DNA from: Prosapia bicincta
Lineage: Eukaryota > Arthropoda > Insecta > Hemiptera > Cercopidae
Reading direction: 5' to 3'
Length of the DNA: 64,000 bases
Assembly (NCBI GenBank): GCA_036971475.1
Contig: JBAIZL010000028.1
Span: 1,047,501 to 1,111,500, forward strand
The position numbers and the translations under genes were made by a program. Shown piece after piece: positions 49,920 to 63,552 of the stretch; within the stretch, counting starts at the first letter, position 1, and the number at the start of each line of letters is the position of its first letter. The notes under the pieces are model-generated. The model did no database searches. It was not told where the DNA came from and saw only the letters and a list, made by a program, of their open reading frames with translations.

Positions 49920-50640
49920 TACCATACAAGGCAAGAGATAGAGCGAAGGGCTGCTTTAGCTACGTAGACTCCTATACAACATGCTCTAGCACACAGTTTT
50001 GCAACTTATTTCCATTACCCTTCCCTATCCTTCAAGGCAAGAGATAGAGCGAAGGGCTGCTTTAGCTACGTAGACTCCTATACAACACCCTCTAGCACAC
50101 AGTTTTGCAACTTATTTCCATTACCCTTCCCTATCCTTACCATACAAGGCAAGAGATAGAGCGAAGGGCTGCTTTAGCTACGTAGACTCCTATACAACAT
50201 CCTCTAGCACACAGTTTTGCAACTTATTTCCATTACCCTTCCCTATCCTTACCATACAAGGCAAGAGATAGAGCGAAGGGCTGCTTTAGCTACGTAGACT
50301 CCTATACAACATGCTCTAGCACACAGTTTTGCAACTTATTTCCATTACCCTTCCCTATCCTTACCATACAAGGCAAGAGATAGAGCGAAGGGCTGCTTTA
50401 GCTACGTAGACTCCTATACAACATCCTCTAGCACACAGTTTTGCAACTTATTTCCATTACCCTTCCCTATCCTTACCATACAAGGCAAGAGATAGAGCGA
50501 AGGGCTGCTTTAGCTACGTAGACTCCTATACAACATGCTCTAGCACACAGTTTTGCAACTTATTTCCATTACCCTTCCCTATCCTTACCATACAAGGCAA
50601 GAGATAGAGCGAAGGGCTGCTTTAGCTACGTAGACTCCTA
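49920..50640. repeat. Higher-order block, copy 1, in the 112-bp array
   Basis: About 720 bp matching 53940-54660 at an offset of 4020 bp (36 units minus two 6-bp deletions). They share the rare ACACCCTCTAGC variant and the 6-bp deletion; a single G/A difference was seen near 50250/54270. Confidence 0.85.
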
Positions 50641-53600
50641 TACAACATGCTCTAGCACACAGTTTTGCAACTTATTTCCATTACCCTTCCCTATCCTTAC
50701 CATACAAGGCAAGAGATAGAGCGAAGGGCTGCTTTAGCTACGTAGACTCCTATACAACATGCTCTAGCACACAGTTTTGCAACTTATTTCCATTACCCTT
50801 CCCTATCCTTACCATACAAGGCAAGAGATAGAGCGAAGGGCTGCTTTAGCTACGTAGACTCCTATACAACATGCTCTAGCACACAGTTTTGCAACTTATT
50901 TCCATTACCCTTCCCTATCCTTACCATACAAGGCAAGAGATAGAGCGAAGGGCTGCTTTAGCTACGTAGACTCCTATACAACATGCTCTAGCACACAGTT
51001 TTGCAACTTATTTCCATTACCCTTCCCTATCCTTACCATACAAGGCAAGAGATAGAGCGAAGGGCTGCTTTAGCTACGTAGACTCCTATACAACATGCTC
51101 TAGCACACAGTTTTGCAACTTATTTCCATTACCCTTCCCTATCCTTACCATACAAGGCAAGAGATAGAGCGAAGGGCTGCTTTAGCTACGTAGACTCCTA
51201 TACAACATGCTCTAGCACACAGTTTTGCAACTTATTTCCATTACCCTTCCCTATCCTTACCATACAAGGCAAGAGATAGAGCGAAGGGCTGCTTTAGCTA
51301 CGTAGACTCCTATACAACATGCTCTAGCACACAGTTTTGCAACTTATTTCCATTACCCTTCCCTATCCTTACCATACAAGGCAAGAGATAGAGCGAAGGG
51401 CTGCTTTAGCTACGTAGACTCCTATACAACATGCTCTAGCACACAGTTTTGCAACTTATTTCCATTACCCTTCCCTATCCTTACCATACAAGGCAAGAGA
51501 TAGAGCGAAGGGCTGCTTTAGCTACGTAGACTCCTATACAACATGCTCTAGCACACAGTTTTGCAACTTATTTCCATTACCCTTCCCTATCCTTACCATA
51601 CAAGGCAAGAGATAGAGCGAAGGGCTGCTTTAGCTACGTAGACTCCTATACAACATGCTCTAGCACACAGTTTTGCAACTTATTTCCATTACCCTTCCCT
51701 ATCCTTACCATACAAGGCAAGAGATAGAGCGAAGGGCTGCTTTAGCTACGTAGACTCCTATACAACATGCTCTAGCACACAGTTTTGCAACTTATTTCCA
51801 TTACCCTTCCCTATCCTTACCATACAAGGCAAGAGATAGAGCGAAGGGCTGCTTTAGCTACGTAGACTCCTATACAACATGCTCTAGCACACAGTTTTGC
51901 AACTTATTTCCATTACCCTTCCCTATCCTTACCATACAAGGCAAGAGATAGAGCGAAGGGCTGCTTTAGCTACGTAGACTCCTATACAACATGCTCTAGC
52001 ACACAGTTTTGCAACTTATTTCCATTACCCTTCCCTATCCTTACCATACAAGGCAAGAGATAGAGCGAAGGGCTGCTTTAGCTACGTAGACTCCTATACA
52101 ACATGCTCTAGCACACAGTTTTGCAACTTATTTCCATTACCCTTCCCTATCCTTACCATACAAGGCAAGAGATAGAGCGAAGGGCTGCTTTAGCTACGTA
52201 GACTCCTATACAACATGCTCTAGCACACAGTTTTGCAACTTATTTCCATTACCCTTCCCTATCCTTACCATACAAGGCAAGAGATAGAGCGAAGGGCTGC
52301 TTTAGCTACGTAGACTCCTATACAACATGCTCTAGCACACAGTTTTGCAACTTATTTCCATTACCCTTCCCTATCCTTACCATACAAGGCAAGAGATAGA
52401 GCGAAGGGCTGCTTTAGCTACGTAGACTCCTATACAACATGCTCTAGCACACAGTTTTGCAACTTATTTCCATTACCCTTCCCTATCCTTACCATACAAG
52501 GCAAGAGATAGAGCGAAGGGCTGCTTTAGCTACGTAGACTCCTATACAACATGCTCTAGCACACAGTTTTGCAACTTATTTCCATTACCCTTCCCTATCC
52601 TTACCATACAAGGCAAGAGATAGAGCGAAGGGCTGCTTTAGCTACGTAGACTCCTATACAACATCCTCTAGCACACAGTTTTGCAACTTATTTCCATTAC
52701 CCTTCCCTATCCTTACCATACAAGGCAAGAGATAGAGCGAAGGGCTGCTTTAGCTACGTAGACTCCTATACAACATGCTCTAGCACACAGTTTTGCAACT
52801 TATTTCCATTACCCTTCCCTATCCTTACCATACAAGGCAAGATATAGAGCGAAGGGCTGCTTTAGCTACGTAGACTCCTATACAACATCCTCTAGCACAC
52901 AGTTTTGCAACTTATTTCCATTACCCTTCCCTATCCTTACCATACAAGGCAAGAGATAGAGCGAAGGGCTGCTTTAGCTACGTCGACTCCTATACAACAT
53001 GCTCTAGCAGACAGTTTTGCAACTTATTTCCATTGCCCTTCCCTATCCTTACCATACAAGGCAAGAGATAGAGCGAAGGGCTGCTTTAGCTACGTAGACT
53101 CCTATACAACATGCTCTAGCAGACAGTTTTGCAACTTATTTCCATTGCCCTTCCCTATCCTTACCATACAAGGCAAGAGATAGAGCGAAGGGCTGCTTTA
53201 GCTACGTAGACTCCTATACAACATGCTCTAGCACACAGTTTTGCAACTTATTTCCATTACCCTTCCCTATCCTTACCATACAAGGCAAGAGATAGAGCGA
53301 AGGGCTGCTTTAGCTACGTAGACTCCTATACAACATGCTCTAGCACACAGTTTTGCAACTTATTTCCATTACCCTTCCCTATCCTTCAAGGCAAGAGATA
53401 GAGCGAAGGGCTGCTTTAGCTACGTAGACTCCTATACAACATCCTCTGGCACACAGTTTTGCAACTTATTTACATTACCCTTCCCTATCCTTACCATACA
53501 AGGCAAGAGATAGAGCGAAGGGCTGCTTTAGCTACGTAGACTCCTATACAACATGCTCTAGGACACAGTTTTGCAACTTATTTCCATTACCCTTCTCTAT

Positions 53601-53939
53601 CCTTACCATACAAGGCAAGAGATAGAGCGAAGGGCTGCTTTAGCTACGTAGACTCCTATACAACATGCTCTAGCACACAGTTTTGCAACTTATTTCCATT
53701 ACCCTTCCCAATCCTTACCATACAAGGCAAGAGATAGAGCGAAGGGCTGCTTTAGCTACGTAGACTCCTATACAACATCCTCTAGCACACAGTTTTGCAA
53801 CTTATTTCCATTACCCTTCCCTATCCTTACCATACAAGGCAAGAGATAGAGCGAAAGGCTGCTTTAGCTACGTAGACTCCTATACAACATGCTCTAGCAC
53901 ACAGTTTTGCAACTTATTTCCATTACCCTTCCCTATCCT

Positions 53940-54660
53940 TACCATACAAGGCAAGAGATAGAGCGAAGGGCTGCTTTAGCTACGTAGACTCCTATACAAC
54001 ATGCTCTAGCACACAGTTTTGCAACTTATTTCCATTACCCTTCCCTATCCTTCAAGGCAAGAGATAGAGCGAAGGGCTGCTTTAGCTACGTAGACTCCTA
54101 TACAACACCCTCTAGCACACAGTTTTGCAACTTATTTCCATTACCCTTCCCTATCCTTACCATACAAGGCAAGAGATAGAGCGAAGGGCTGCTTTAGCTA
54201 CGTAGACTCCTATACAACATCCTCTAGCACACAGTTTTGCAACTTATTTCCATTACCCTTCCCTATCCTTACCATACAAAGCAAGAGATAGAGCGAAGGG
54301 CTGCTTTAGCTACGTAGACTCCTATACAACATGCTCTAGCACACAGTTTTGCAACTTATTTCCATTACCCTTCCCTATCCTTACCATACAAGGCAAGAGA
54401 TAGAGCGAAGGGCTGCTTTAGCTACGTAGACTCCTATACAACATCCTCTAGCACACAGTTTTGCAACTTATTTCCATTACCCTTCCCTATCCTTACCATA
54501 CAAGGCAAGAGATAGAGCGAAGGGCTGCTTTAGCTACGTAGACTCCTATACAACATGCTCTAGCACACAGTTTTGCAACTTATTTCCATTACCCTTCCCT
54601 ATCCTTACCATACAAGGCAAGAGATAGAGCGAAGGGCTGCTTTAGCTACGTAGACTCCTA
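53940..54660. repeat. Higher-order block, copy 2, in the 112-bp array
   Basis: Partner of 49920-50640. Just upstream, 53340-53900 is itself duplicated at 56240-56800 (offset 2900 bp), sharing CCTCTGGCAC, ATTTACATTACC, TTCCCAATCC and GCGAAAGGC. Overlapping duplications therefore shaped this part of the array. Confidence 0.85.
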
Positions 54661-57600
54661 TGCAACATGCTCTAACACACAGTTTTGCAACTTATTTCCA
54701 TTACCCTTCCCTATCCTTACCATACAAGGCAAGAGATAGAGCGAAGGGCTGCTTTAGCTACGTAGACTCCTATACAACATGCTCTAGCACACAGTTTTGC
54801 AACTTATTTCCATTACCCTTCCCTATCCTTACCATACAAGGCAAGAGATAGAGCGAAGGGCTGCTTTAGCTACGTAGACTCCTATACAACATCCTCTAGC
54901 ACACAGTTTTGCAACTTATTTCCATTACCCTTCCCTATCCTTACCATACAAGGCAAGAGATAGAGCGAAGGGCTGCTTTAGCTACGTAGACTCCTATACA
55001 ACATCCTCTAGCACACAGTTTTGCAACTTATTTCCATTACCCTTCCCTATCCTTACCATACAAGGCAAGAGATAGAGCGAAGGGCTGCTTTAGCTACGTA
55101 GACTCCTATACAACATCCTCTAGCACACAGTTTTGCAACTTATTTCCATTACCCTTCCCTATCCTTACCATACAAGGCAAGAGATAGAGCGAAGGGCTGC
55201 TTTAGCTACGTAGACTCCTATACAACATGCTCTAGCACACAGTTTTGCAACTTATTTCCATTACCCTTCCCTATCCTTACCATACAAGGCAAGAGATAGA
55301 GCGAAGGGCTGCTTTAGCTACGTAGACTCCTATGCAACATGCTCTAACACACAGTTTTGCAACTTATTTCCATTACCCTTCCCTATCCTTACCATACAAG
55401 GCAAGAGATAGAGCGAAGGGCTGCTTTAGCTACGTAGACTCCTATACAACATGCTCTAGCACACAGTTTTGCAACTTATTTCCATTACCCTTCCCTATCC
55501 TTACCATACAAGGCAAGAGATAGAGCGAAGGGCTGCTTTAGCTACGTAGACTCCTATACAACATGCTCTAGCACACAGTTTTGCAACTTATTTCCATTAC
55601 CCTTCCCTATCCTTACCATACAAGGCAAGAGATAGAGCGAAGGGCTGCTTTAGCTACGTAGACTCCTATACAACATGCTCTAGCACACAGTTTTGCAACT
55701 TATTTCCATTACCCTTCCCTATCCTTACCATACAAGGCAAGAGATAGAGCGAAGGGCTGCTTTAGCTACGTAGACTCCTATACAACATCCTCTAGCACAC
55801 AGTTTTGCAACTTATTTCCATTACCCTTCCCTATCCTTACCATACAAGGCAAGAGATAGAGCGAAGGGCTGCTTTAGCTACGTAGACTCCTATACAACAT
55901 GCTCTAGCACACAGTTTTGCAACTTATTTCCATTACCCTTCCCTATCCTTACCATACAAGGCAAGAGATAGAGCGAAGGGCTGCTTTAGCTACGTAGACT
56001 CCTATACAACATGCTCTAGCACACAGTTTTGCAACTTATTTCCATTACCCTTCCCTATCCTTACCATACAAGGCAAGAGATAGAGCGAAGGGCTGCTTTA
56101 GCTACGTAGACTCCTATACAACATCCTCTAGCACACAGTTTTGCAACTTATTTCCATTACCCTTCCCTATCCTTACCATACAAGGCAAGAGATAGAGCGA
56201 AGGGCTGCTTTAGCTACGTAGACTCCTATGCAACATGCTCTAACACACAGTTTTGCAACTTATTTCCATTACCCTTCCCTATCCTTCAAGGCAAGAGATA
56301 GAGCGAAGGGCTGCTTTAGCTACGTAGACTCCTATACAACATCCTCTGGCACACAGTTTTGCAACTTATTTACATTACCCTTCCCTATCCTTACCATACA
56401 AGGCAAGAGATAGAGCGAAGGGCTGCTTTAGCTACGTAGACTCCTATACAACATGCTCTAGGACACAGTTTTGCAACTTATTTCCATTACCCTTCTCTAT
56501 CCTACCATACAAGGCAAGAGATAGAGCGAAGGGCTGCTTTAGCTACGTAGACTCCTATACAACATGCTCTAGCAGACAGTTTTGCAACTTATTTCCATTA
56601 CCCTTCCCAATCCTTACCATACAAGGCAAGAGATAGAGCGAAGGGCTGCTTTAGCTACGTAGACTCCTATACAACATCCTCTAGCACACAGTTTTGCAAC
56701 TTATTTCCATTACCCTTCCCTATCCTTACCATACAAGGCAAGAGATAGAGCGAAAGGCTGCTTTAGCTACGTAGACTCCTATACAACATGCTCTAGCACA
56801 CAGTTTTGCAACTTATTTCCATTACCCTTCCCTATCCTTACCATACAAGGCAAGAGATAGAGCGAAGGGCTGCTTTAGCTACGTAGACTCCTATACAACA
56901 TGCTCTAGCACACAGTTTCGCAACTTATTTCCATTACCCTTCCCTATCCTTACCATACAAGGCAAGAGATAGAGCGAAGGGCTGCTTTAGCTACGTAGAC
57001 TCCTATACAACATGCTCTAGCACACAGTTTTGCAACTTATTTCCATTACCCTTGCCTATCCTTACCATACAAGGCAAGAGATAGAGCGAAGGGCTGCTTT
57101 AGCTACGTTGACTCCTATACAACATGCTCTAGCACACAGTTTTGCAACTTATTTCCATTACCCTTCCCTATCCTTACCATACAAGGCAAGAGATAGAGCG
57201 AAGGGCTGCTTTAGCTACGTAGACTCCTATACAACATGCTCTAGCACACAGTTTCGCAACTTATTTCCATTACCCTTCCCTATCCTTACCATACAAGGCA
57301 AGAGATAGAGCGAAGGGCTGCTTTAGCTACGTAGACTCCTATACAACATGCTCTAGCACACAGTTTCGCAACTTATTTCCATTACCCTTCCCTATCCTTA
57401 CCATACAAGGCAAGAGATAGAGCGAAGGGCTGCTTTAGCTACGTAGACTCCTATACAACATCCTCTAGCACACAGTGTCGCAACTTATTTCCATTACCCT
57501 TCCCTATCCTTACCATACAAGGCAAGAGATAGAGCGAAGGGCTGCTTTATCTACGTAGACTCCTATACAACATCCTCTAGCACACAGTTTCGCAACTTAT

Positions 57601-60359
57601 TTCCATTACCCTTCCCTATCCTTACCATACAAGGCAAGAGATAGAGCGAAGGGCTGCTTTAGCTACGTAGACTCCTATACAACATCCTCTAGCACACATT
57701 TTCGCAACTTATTTCCATTACCCTTCCCTATCCTTACCATACAAGGCAAGAGATAGAGCGAAGGGCTGCTTTAGCTACGTAGACTCCTATACAACATCCT
57801 CTAGCACACAGTTTTGCAACTTATTTCCATTACCCTTCCCTATCCTTACCATACAAGGCAAGAGATAGAGCGAAGGGCTGCTTTAGCTACGTAGACTCCT
57901 ATACAACATGCTCTAGCACACAGTTTCGCAACTTATTTCCATTACCCTTCCCTATCCTTACCATACAAGGCAAGAGATAGAGCGAAGGGCTGCTTTAGCT
58001 ACGTAGACTCCTATACAACATCCTCTAGCACACAGTTTCGCAACTTATTTCCATTACCCTTCCCTATCCTTACCATACAAGGCAAGAGATAGAGCGAAGG
58101 GCTGCTTTAGCTACGTAGACTCCTATACAACATCCTCTAGCACACAGTTTCGCAACTTATTTCCATTACCCTTCCCTATCCTTACCATACAAGGCAAGAG
58201 ATAGAGCGGTGGGCTGCTTTAGCTACGTAGACTCCTATACAACATGCTCTAGCACACAGTTTCGCAACTTATTTCCATTACCCTTCCCTATCCTTACCAT
58301 ACAAGGCAAGAGATAGAGCGAAGGGCTGCTTTAGCTACGTAGACTCCTATACAACATGCTCTAGGACACAGTTTCGCAACTTATTTCCATTACCCTTCCC
58401 TATCCCTACCATACAAGGCAAGAGATAGAGCGAATGGCTGCTTTAGCTACGTAGACTCCTATACAACATCCTCTAGCACACAGTTTTGCAACTTATTTCC
58501 ATTACCCTTCCCTATCCTTACCATACAAGGCAAGAGATAGAGCGAAGGGCTGCTTTAGCTACGTAGACTCCTATACAACATCCTCTAGCACACAGTTTCG
58601 CAACTTATTTCCATTACCCTTCCCTATCCTTACCATACAAGGCAAGAGATAGAGCGAAGGGCTGCTTTAGCTACGTAGACTCCTATACAACATGCTCTAG
58701 CACACAGTTTCGCAACTTATTTCCATTACCCTTCCCTATCCTTACCATACAAGGCAAGAGATAGAGCGAAGGGCTGCCTTAGCTACGTAGACTCCTATAC
58801 AACATGCTCTAGCACACAGTTTTGCAACTTATTTCCATTACCCTTCCCTATCCTTACCATACAAGGCAAGAGATAGAGCGAAGGGCTGCCTTAGCTACGT
58901 AGACTCCTATACAACATGCTCTAGCACACAGTTTTGCAACTTATTTCCATTACCCTTCCCTATCCTTACCATACAAGGCAAGAGATAAAGCGAAGGGCTG
59001 CTTTAGCTACGTAGACTCCTATACAACATCCTCTAGCACACAGTTTTGCAACTTATTTCCATTACCCTTCCCTATCCTTACCATACAAGGCAAGAGATAG
59101 AGCGAAGGGCTGCTTTAGCTACGTAGACTCCTATACAACATCCTCTAGCACACAGTTTTGCAACTTATTTCCATTACCCTTCTCTATACTTACCATACAA
59201 GGCAAGAGATAGAGCGAAGGGCTGCCTTAGCTACGTAGACTCCTATACAACATCCTCTAGCACACAGTTTAGCAACTTATTTCCATTACCCTTCCCTATC
59301 CTTACCATACAAGGCAAGAGATAGAGCGAAGGGCTGCTTTAGCTACGTAGACTCCTATACAACATGCTCTAGCACACAGTTTGTCAACTTATTTCCATTA
59401 CCCTTCCCTATCCTTACCATACAAGGCAAGAGATAGAGCGAAGGGCTGCTTTAGCTACGTAGACTCCTATACAACATCCTCTAGCACACAGTTTTGCAAC
59501 TTATTTCCATTACCCTTCCCTATCCTTACCATACAAGGCAAGAGATAGAGCGAAGGGCTGCTTTAGCTACGTAGACTCCTATACAACATGCTCTAGCACA
59601 CAGTTTTGCAACTTATTTCCATTACCCTTCCCTATCCTTACCATACAAGGCAAGAGATAGAGCGGTGGGCTGCTTTAGCTACGTAGACTCCTATACAACA
59701 TGCTCTAGCACACAGTTTTGCAACTTATTTCCATTACCCTTCCCTATCCTTACCATACAAGGCAAGAGATAGAGCGAAGGGCTGCTTTAGCTACGTAGAC
59801 TCCTATACAACATGCTCTAGGACACAGTTTTGCAACTTATTTCCATTACCCTTCCCTATCCTTACCATACAAGGCAAGAGATAGAGCGAAGGGCTGCTTT
59901 AGCTACGTAGACTCCTATACAACATGCTCTAGCACACAGTTTTGCAACTTATTTCCATTACCCTTCCCTGTCCTTACCATACAAGGCAAGAGATAGAGCG
60001 AAGGGCTGCTTTAGCTACGTAGACTCCTATACAACATGCTCTAGCACACAGTTTAATACCTCTGCATTAATCCTATTTATTACCACAATTATACTCTATT
60101 CTTCAGGTGGTAGTAGTCTTAATGAATGATTCTTAAAAACTGAAAAAAATCAGGCCACAGGAGAAAAGAGGGGAGATTCATATCTGAGGTAAACGTGATA
60201 AGTAAGAGTTGGGGTTTTGTTGTTGGTCGAGAAAAAAAAACTTTCTTCAAACGACGATTTTTCATCCTTGTATCACATTCAGTTTTTAAAGGCAGGTTTA
60301 TATTGAAACGTGCGTTCAACTGGTGTGTGTATGCGTGTGAGTGCATCTCTCTGTCTGCC

Positions 60360-60362
<3 letters not shown>

Positions 60363-60407
<45 letters not shown>
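60363..60407. repeat. (CT)n microsatellite
   Basis: About 44 bp of CT dinucleotides following a TCTCTGTCTGCCTGCG stretch. Confidence 0.95.
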
Positions 60408-60410
<3 letters not shown>

Positions 60411-61166
60411 CCCAGTCCTCGAACGTTACATCATCTGGCATAAGAAATCAGTGTAATAAAATTAAACTGTAAATGAAGACTGAGTGTGGGTACGTATAGG
60501 CCTAACATAATCTAAAGGCTGATTGATGTAACCTGTCTTCTGTCCACTCGGCTACTTTGGATGGCCCGCTGTTTCCTTAAAGTCTTGTTCTAGCATCTCC
60601 ACTAAGTGCGGTGACAATAACGTTGCGTATAACAAACAATTATGTGGTCTTTGGTATCATTTTATTTTATTTTTACTTACTTTTGAAATTAATTTATGAC
60701 TTGTTAAGGAACATTGATGGCTTGAAAGCGCTAAGACACGTCCGGAACAACCCAGGGTACAGCGTGTTCAGAAGACAAGTTACATCATATAGTCTATAAA
60801 CACTAACATGAATGAGCTAGAATAACGCAATCCTTACAATAAGCGGGATTTCATGTAAGAAATACCTGTATATAGGTAGAAGAATTTTATAATACTTATT
60901 TAAATAGCGAGATTGGTCCATACCTTTCCAATCGTAAGTTTAGGGTTGATTGAGATCAATCATAATCTAGGCCGTAGACTAAGGACAACATGAGCCGTAG
61001 TACCTCAGAGGTGTCCAACATCTACATCATCAATATACCTACTACACAAGACACTCAGGTGGCCGTATCACCTTGAGCTGCCTACTGTACGGTTTCATCT
61101 CACTATCTACTGATTTTCCATGGAAAGAGCATAATAGCTGGGTATTGGTAAAATCTTATAAGTTTC

Positions 61167-61183
61167 ATATATATATATATATA

Positions 61184-61226
<43 letters not shown>
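61167..61226. repeat. (TA)n(GT)n compound microsatellite
   Basis: About 19 bp of TA followed by about 40 bp of GT. Confidence 0.95.
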
Positions 61227-61231
<5 letters not shown>

Positions 61232-61596
61232 CGAGTAAATTTGCAATACAAATATCACCTCTTAATAATAAACAGGCTTTTGTATTCTAGTGACATACGT
61301 ACTCTTGATGCATGTTGGTCTATTTTTTTGTTATATCTTACGCCTTCATCATGGAATTATAAAAATATATTAACTTTATAAACAATATGGAAAACATTAT
61401 TTCTGTTAGTATCAGAATTTTTTTTACTAACATACAAAATCTATAATGATAGGTCTTCCAATTAGATTTTAAAATTTCTATTTAAAACTTCCAAACAACA
61501 GAGTTTTTTTCTTTTATAGTTATAATATGTTTTCGTTTTTCAGTTTCTTTCATCTCCAAGTCCAAGTCGTGACAATACCTAAGTAAATTATAAAAC

Positions 61597-61725
61597 ATGG
61601 CAATTGACAGCCCGAGTGCCGCAGTTAGCCCCAACGGAATTGCTAATTTGGTTTTGGATGCCTTTTTCAGTTTGAGTGCATGTCATTCTTGCCATAGCTT
61701 CACTAACCAGGTATTTGTATCGTAA
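61597..61725 (+). CDS. Candidate short ORF or first coding exon, unknown product
   Basis: A 42-codon ORF starts at an ATG in good insect context (AAAACATGG), with predicted N-terminus MAIDSPSAAVSPNGIANLVL and a CHSCHSF motif. It may continue by splicing: CAG/GTATTTG at 61710/61711 is a donor-like site in phase 0, and a good acceptor (CTCTATTTCTGTTTCAG) ends at 62097. Joined there, the frame would close after about eight more codons. Another acceptor-like TTTTTCAG lies near 61543. I recognise no family. It could equally be the 5' region of the adjacent retrotransposon or a chance frame. Confidence 0.28.
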   Translation: MAIDSPSAAVSPNGIANLVLDAFFSLSACHSCHSFTNQVFVS

Positions 61726-62331
61726 TGCCACTCTATATCCATTAGCTCAAGGTTATACTAGCTTTCAGGGCTCCTGCATCATCTATTTGGAGTTTCTTTC
61801 TTGCCAGGTTTATTCACCCCTCACTGGCGCGACACTTACCGTTCTTTTTCATTTCGTCATCTCCTGTTTTCACATGAAAAGAGCTTATCAGGTTAGTTTA
61901 TGGGCAATCACTCGCTATAGAGCCCCTAACCGCAGGGTATGGGGGACTAGAAGATCGCTGTTACGAGAGGTGTTGGGCAGGATCCAGTAACAAAAACAAA
62001 ATTAAAGATATATAAAATAAAGTTGAACGAGACAATATTTCAGATGAATATTTATAATATCTGGAGCTGCTAACATTACTCTCTATTTCTGTTTCAGGAG
62101 ATCAGCGCTTTATGGACAGTTTAATCTTCTGTGCAGTTATCTTTTAGAACGACTAAAGACGTATATTCAAGAGTGTTTGCGCTTCGGAAGAGTGGTTGGC
62201 AAGCTGGTGGCTTTATTCCGGCCAGCGCGGCAAGGAATGAGCTGGATGGCCCTTTTCAGGACGGAGTCTCTCCTTCGCGGGAAAAAATTGGACCTGCAAA
62301 ACAATCTTGTCGGCTACCAAGGCGCAGTACT

Positions 62332-63552
62332 ATGTCCGATTACACAGACATCGAACTGATCACGTCAGACAACACCATTACGGCGGAATCTGTGACCAAG
62401 TCTCTCGCCATCCGATCCGGGTTTCGGAGAGTGGTTCTGAGGAAGAGGAGGCAACAGACCCGCAACTTTGACTCAGACAGGTAAAGCGAAAGACCATCGA
62501 AGCGATGAAGGATTCCTTCCAAGCTCCGGCTATCATCCGTTACCATCTACCCGGGTGAGATCTGACCCATCTTCATAAGTAAGGGGTTTTGACAGAAATA
62601 CTTCTCCTACTTCTACATGGCCATGAATATCTAGGATGTGATGAATCCCCAGACTTCGGGATACAATGATTACACCAACCTGCAGAGGCCCCTGATGGAC
62701 AAGGCCGGGGCCCATCGTGTTTTATGCTGGGGACCAAGAAAATACAAAGTTGTTATTATAGGGGTGGATAAAAGGACACTCCTAGCGTAGGAAACGGCAT
62801 CAAAAGCAAGGGAATAGAGATTCTTAAGGTGATCCAAATTAGGGGGCACTTTAAGAAGCACCCCCACCTTTGTTCCTCGAGGAGGTCGCGTAAAGACTCA
62901 AGCGAACATAATGCTCTGAAAATACCAAAGTAAGAATGGAATATTACAGGCCGCCCACTCTAACCACTCTAACTGGATCTTGTATAGCCACGTCGCGATG
63001 CGTTAGGAGCAACATAATTCGAAGGATGCCAGCAAACGTGTCTTCTGTCGCTTGAACCACACTGTGAACTATCGTGGAAGGACTATTATTAAGTATGCAG
63101 CCAATACCAAGGCTATGGCAATGAAGAAAGCTGGAAGGGACAAACAACCCAACACGATATCTTAGCCTAAAACATGAATCGTACTTGCAAAGCTACACAA
63201 CTGCTATCCTATTCAAAGCTACGGCGGTAACACCGGTTACCTCAGAGAGACCGGCGTTGCTGTCAACACCATCTACCCTTAAGCCAGGTTGTCTCCCCAA
63301 ACCTAACCGACTCCTTGCCCTGCTCAGGTCGCCATCAAAAAGCTACCAGAAACACCTTCCGTTCTCCGGACAAGAGTAAACCTCTCGGCTAAGAACCAGA
63401 GAAAGAGACGAGTTGAGCCGTCAGTGAGCACATCGAGACCCAGCTCCAGCACAGCCGACAGATATCCCAGTCCTGTCCTACCGACTTCCGGAGATTAGGC
63501 AAAGATTCGTTAGTTAGGGTCCTTAACCTTCGGAAGCCTTAACGTCCAGGAA
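62332..63552 (+). pseudogene. Decayed ORF1 (gag-like) of a Jockey-superfamily non-LTR retrotransposon
   Basis: A single reading frame from an ATG at 62332 (MSDYTDIELITSDN) can be followed through many stop codons but with no obvious frameshift. At 62743-62787 it reads YKVVIIGVDKRTLLA, the start of the PRE/C2HC domain common in arthropod ORF1 proteins, followed by a TLRSTPTFV segment. At about 62970-63130 it has remnants of zinc-knuckle spacing (YSHVAMR, EQHNSKDAS, VFCRLNHTVNYRG) with nearly all knuckle cysteines replaced. A Ser/Pro/Arg-rich tail (63300-63480) leads in the same frame into the 72-bp array. In-frame stops include 62482 and 63163. The upstream 62098-62331 is GC-rich and may be the element's 5' UTR. 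ORF2 would lie beyond the window. Confidence 0.6.

Larger units (their letters stand above)
46642..60054. repeat. 112-bp satellite array, ~120 units, 13.4 kb
   Basis: The unit contains TTTTGCAACTTATTTCCATT, CCCTATCCTTACCATACAAG, GAGATAGAGCGAAGGGCTGC, then GCTACGTAGACTCC (with the palindrome CTACGTAG) and CATGCTCTAGCACACAG. The period is 112 bp (starts at 54660 and 55332 differ by 6 x 112). Five units lack 6 bp (CCTTCAAGGC instead of CCTTACCATACAAGGC) near 49814, 50034, 53388, 54054 and 56286. Block duplications are visible from private variants: 448 bp (48183 and 48631), 4020 bp (50091 and 54111) and 2900 bp (53441 and 56341). Unit types TGCTCTAG/CCTCTAG, AGCACAC/AGCAGAC and TTTTGC/TTTCGC cluster by region: AGCAGAC with TTTCGC around 47500-48700, AGCACAC with TTTTGC in the centre. 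No credible coding frame. Confidence 0.99.
60055..61596. other. Spacer with microsatellites
   Basis: Mostly AT-rich single-copy sequence with a CT tract (60363-60407), a TA/GT tract (61167-61226) and TAGGCCTA at 60497-60504. ORFs that include these tracts are not credible. Confidence 0.5.
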
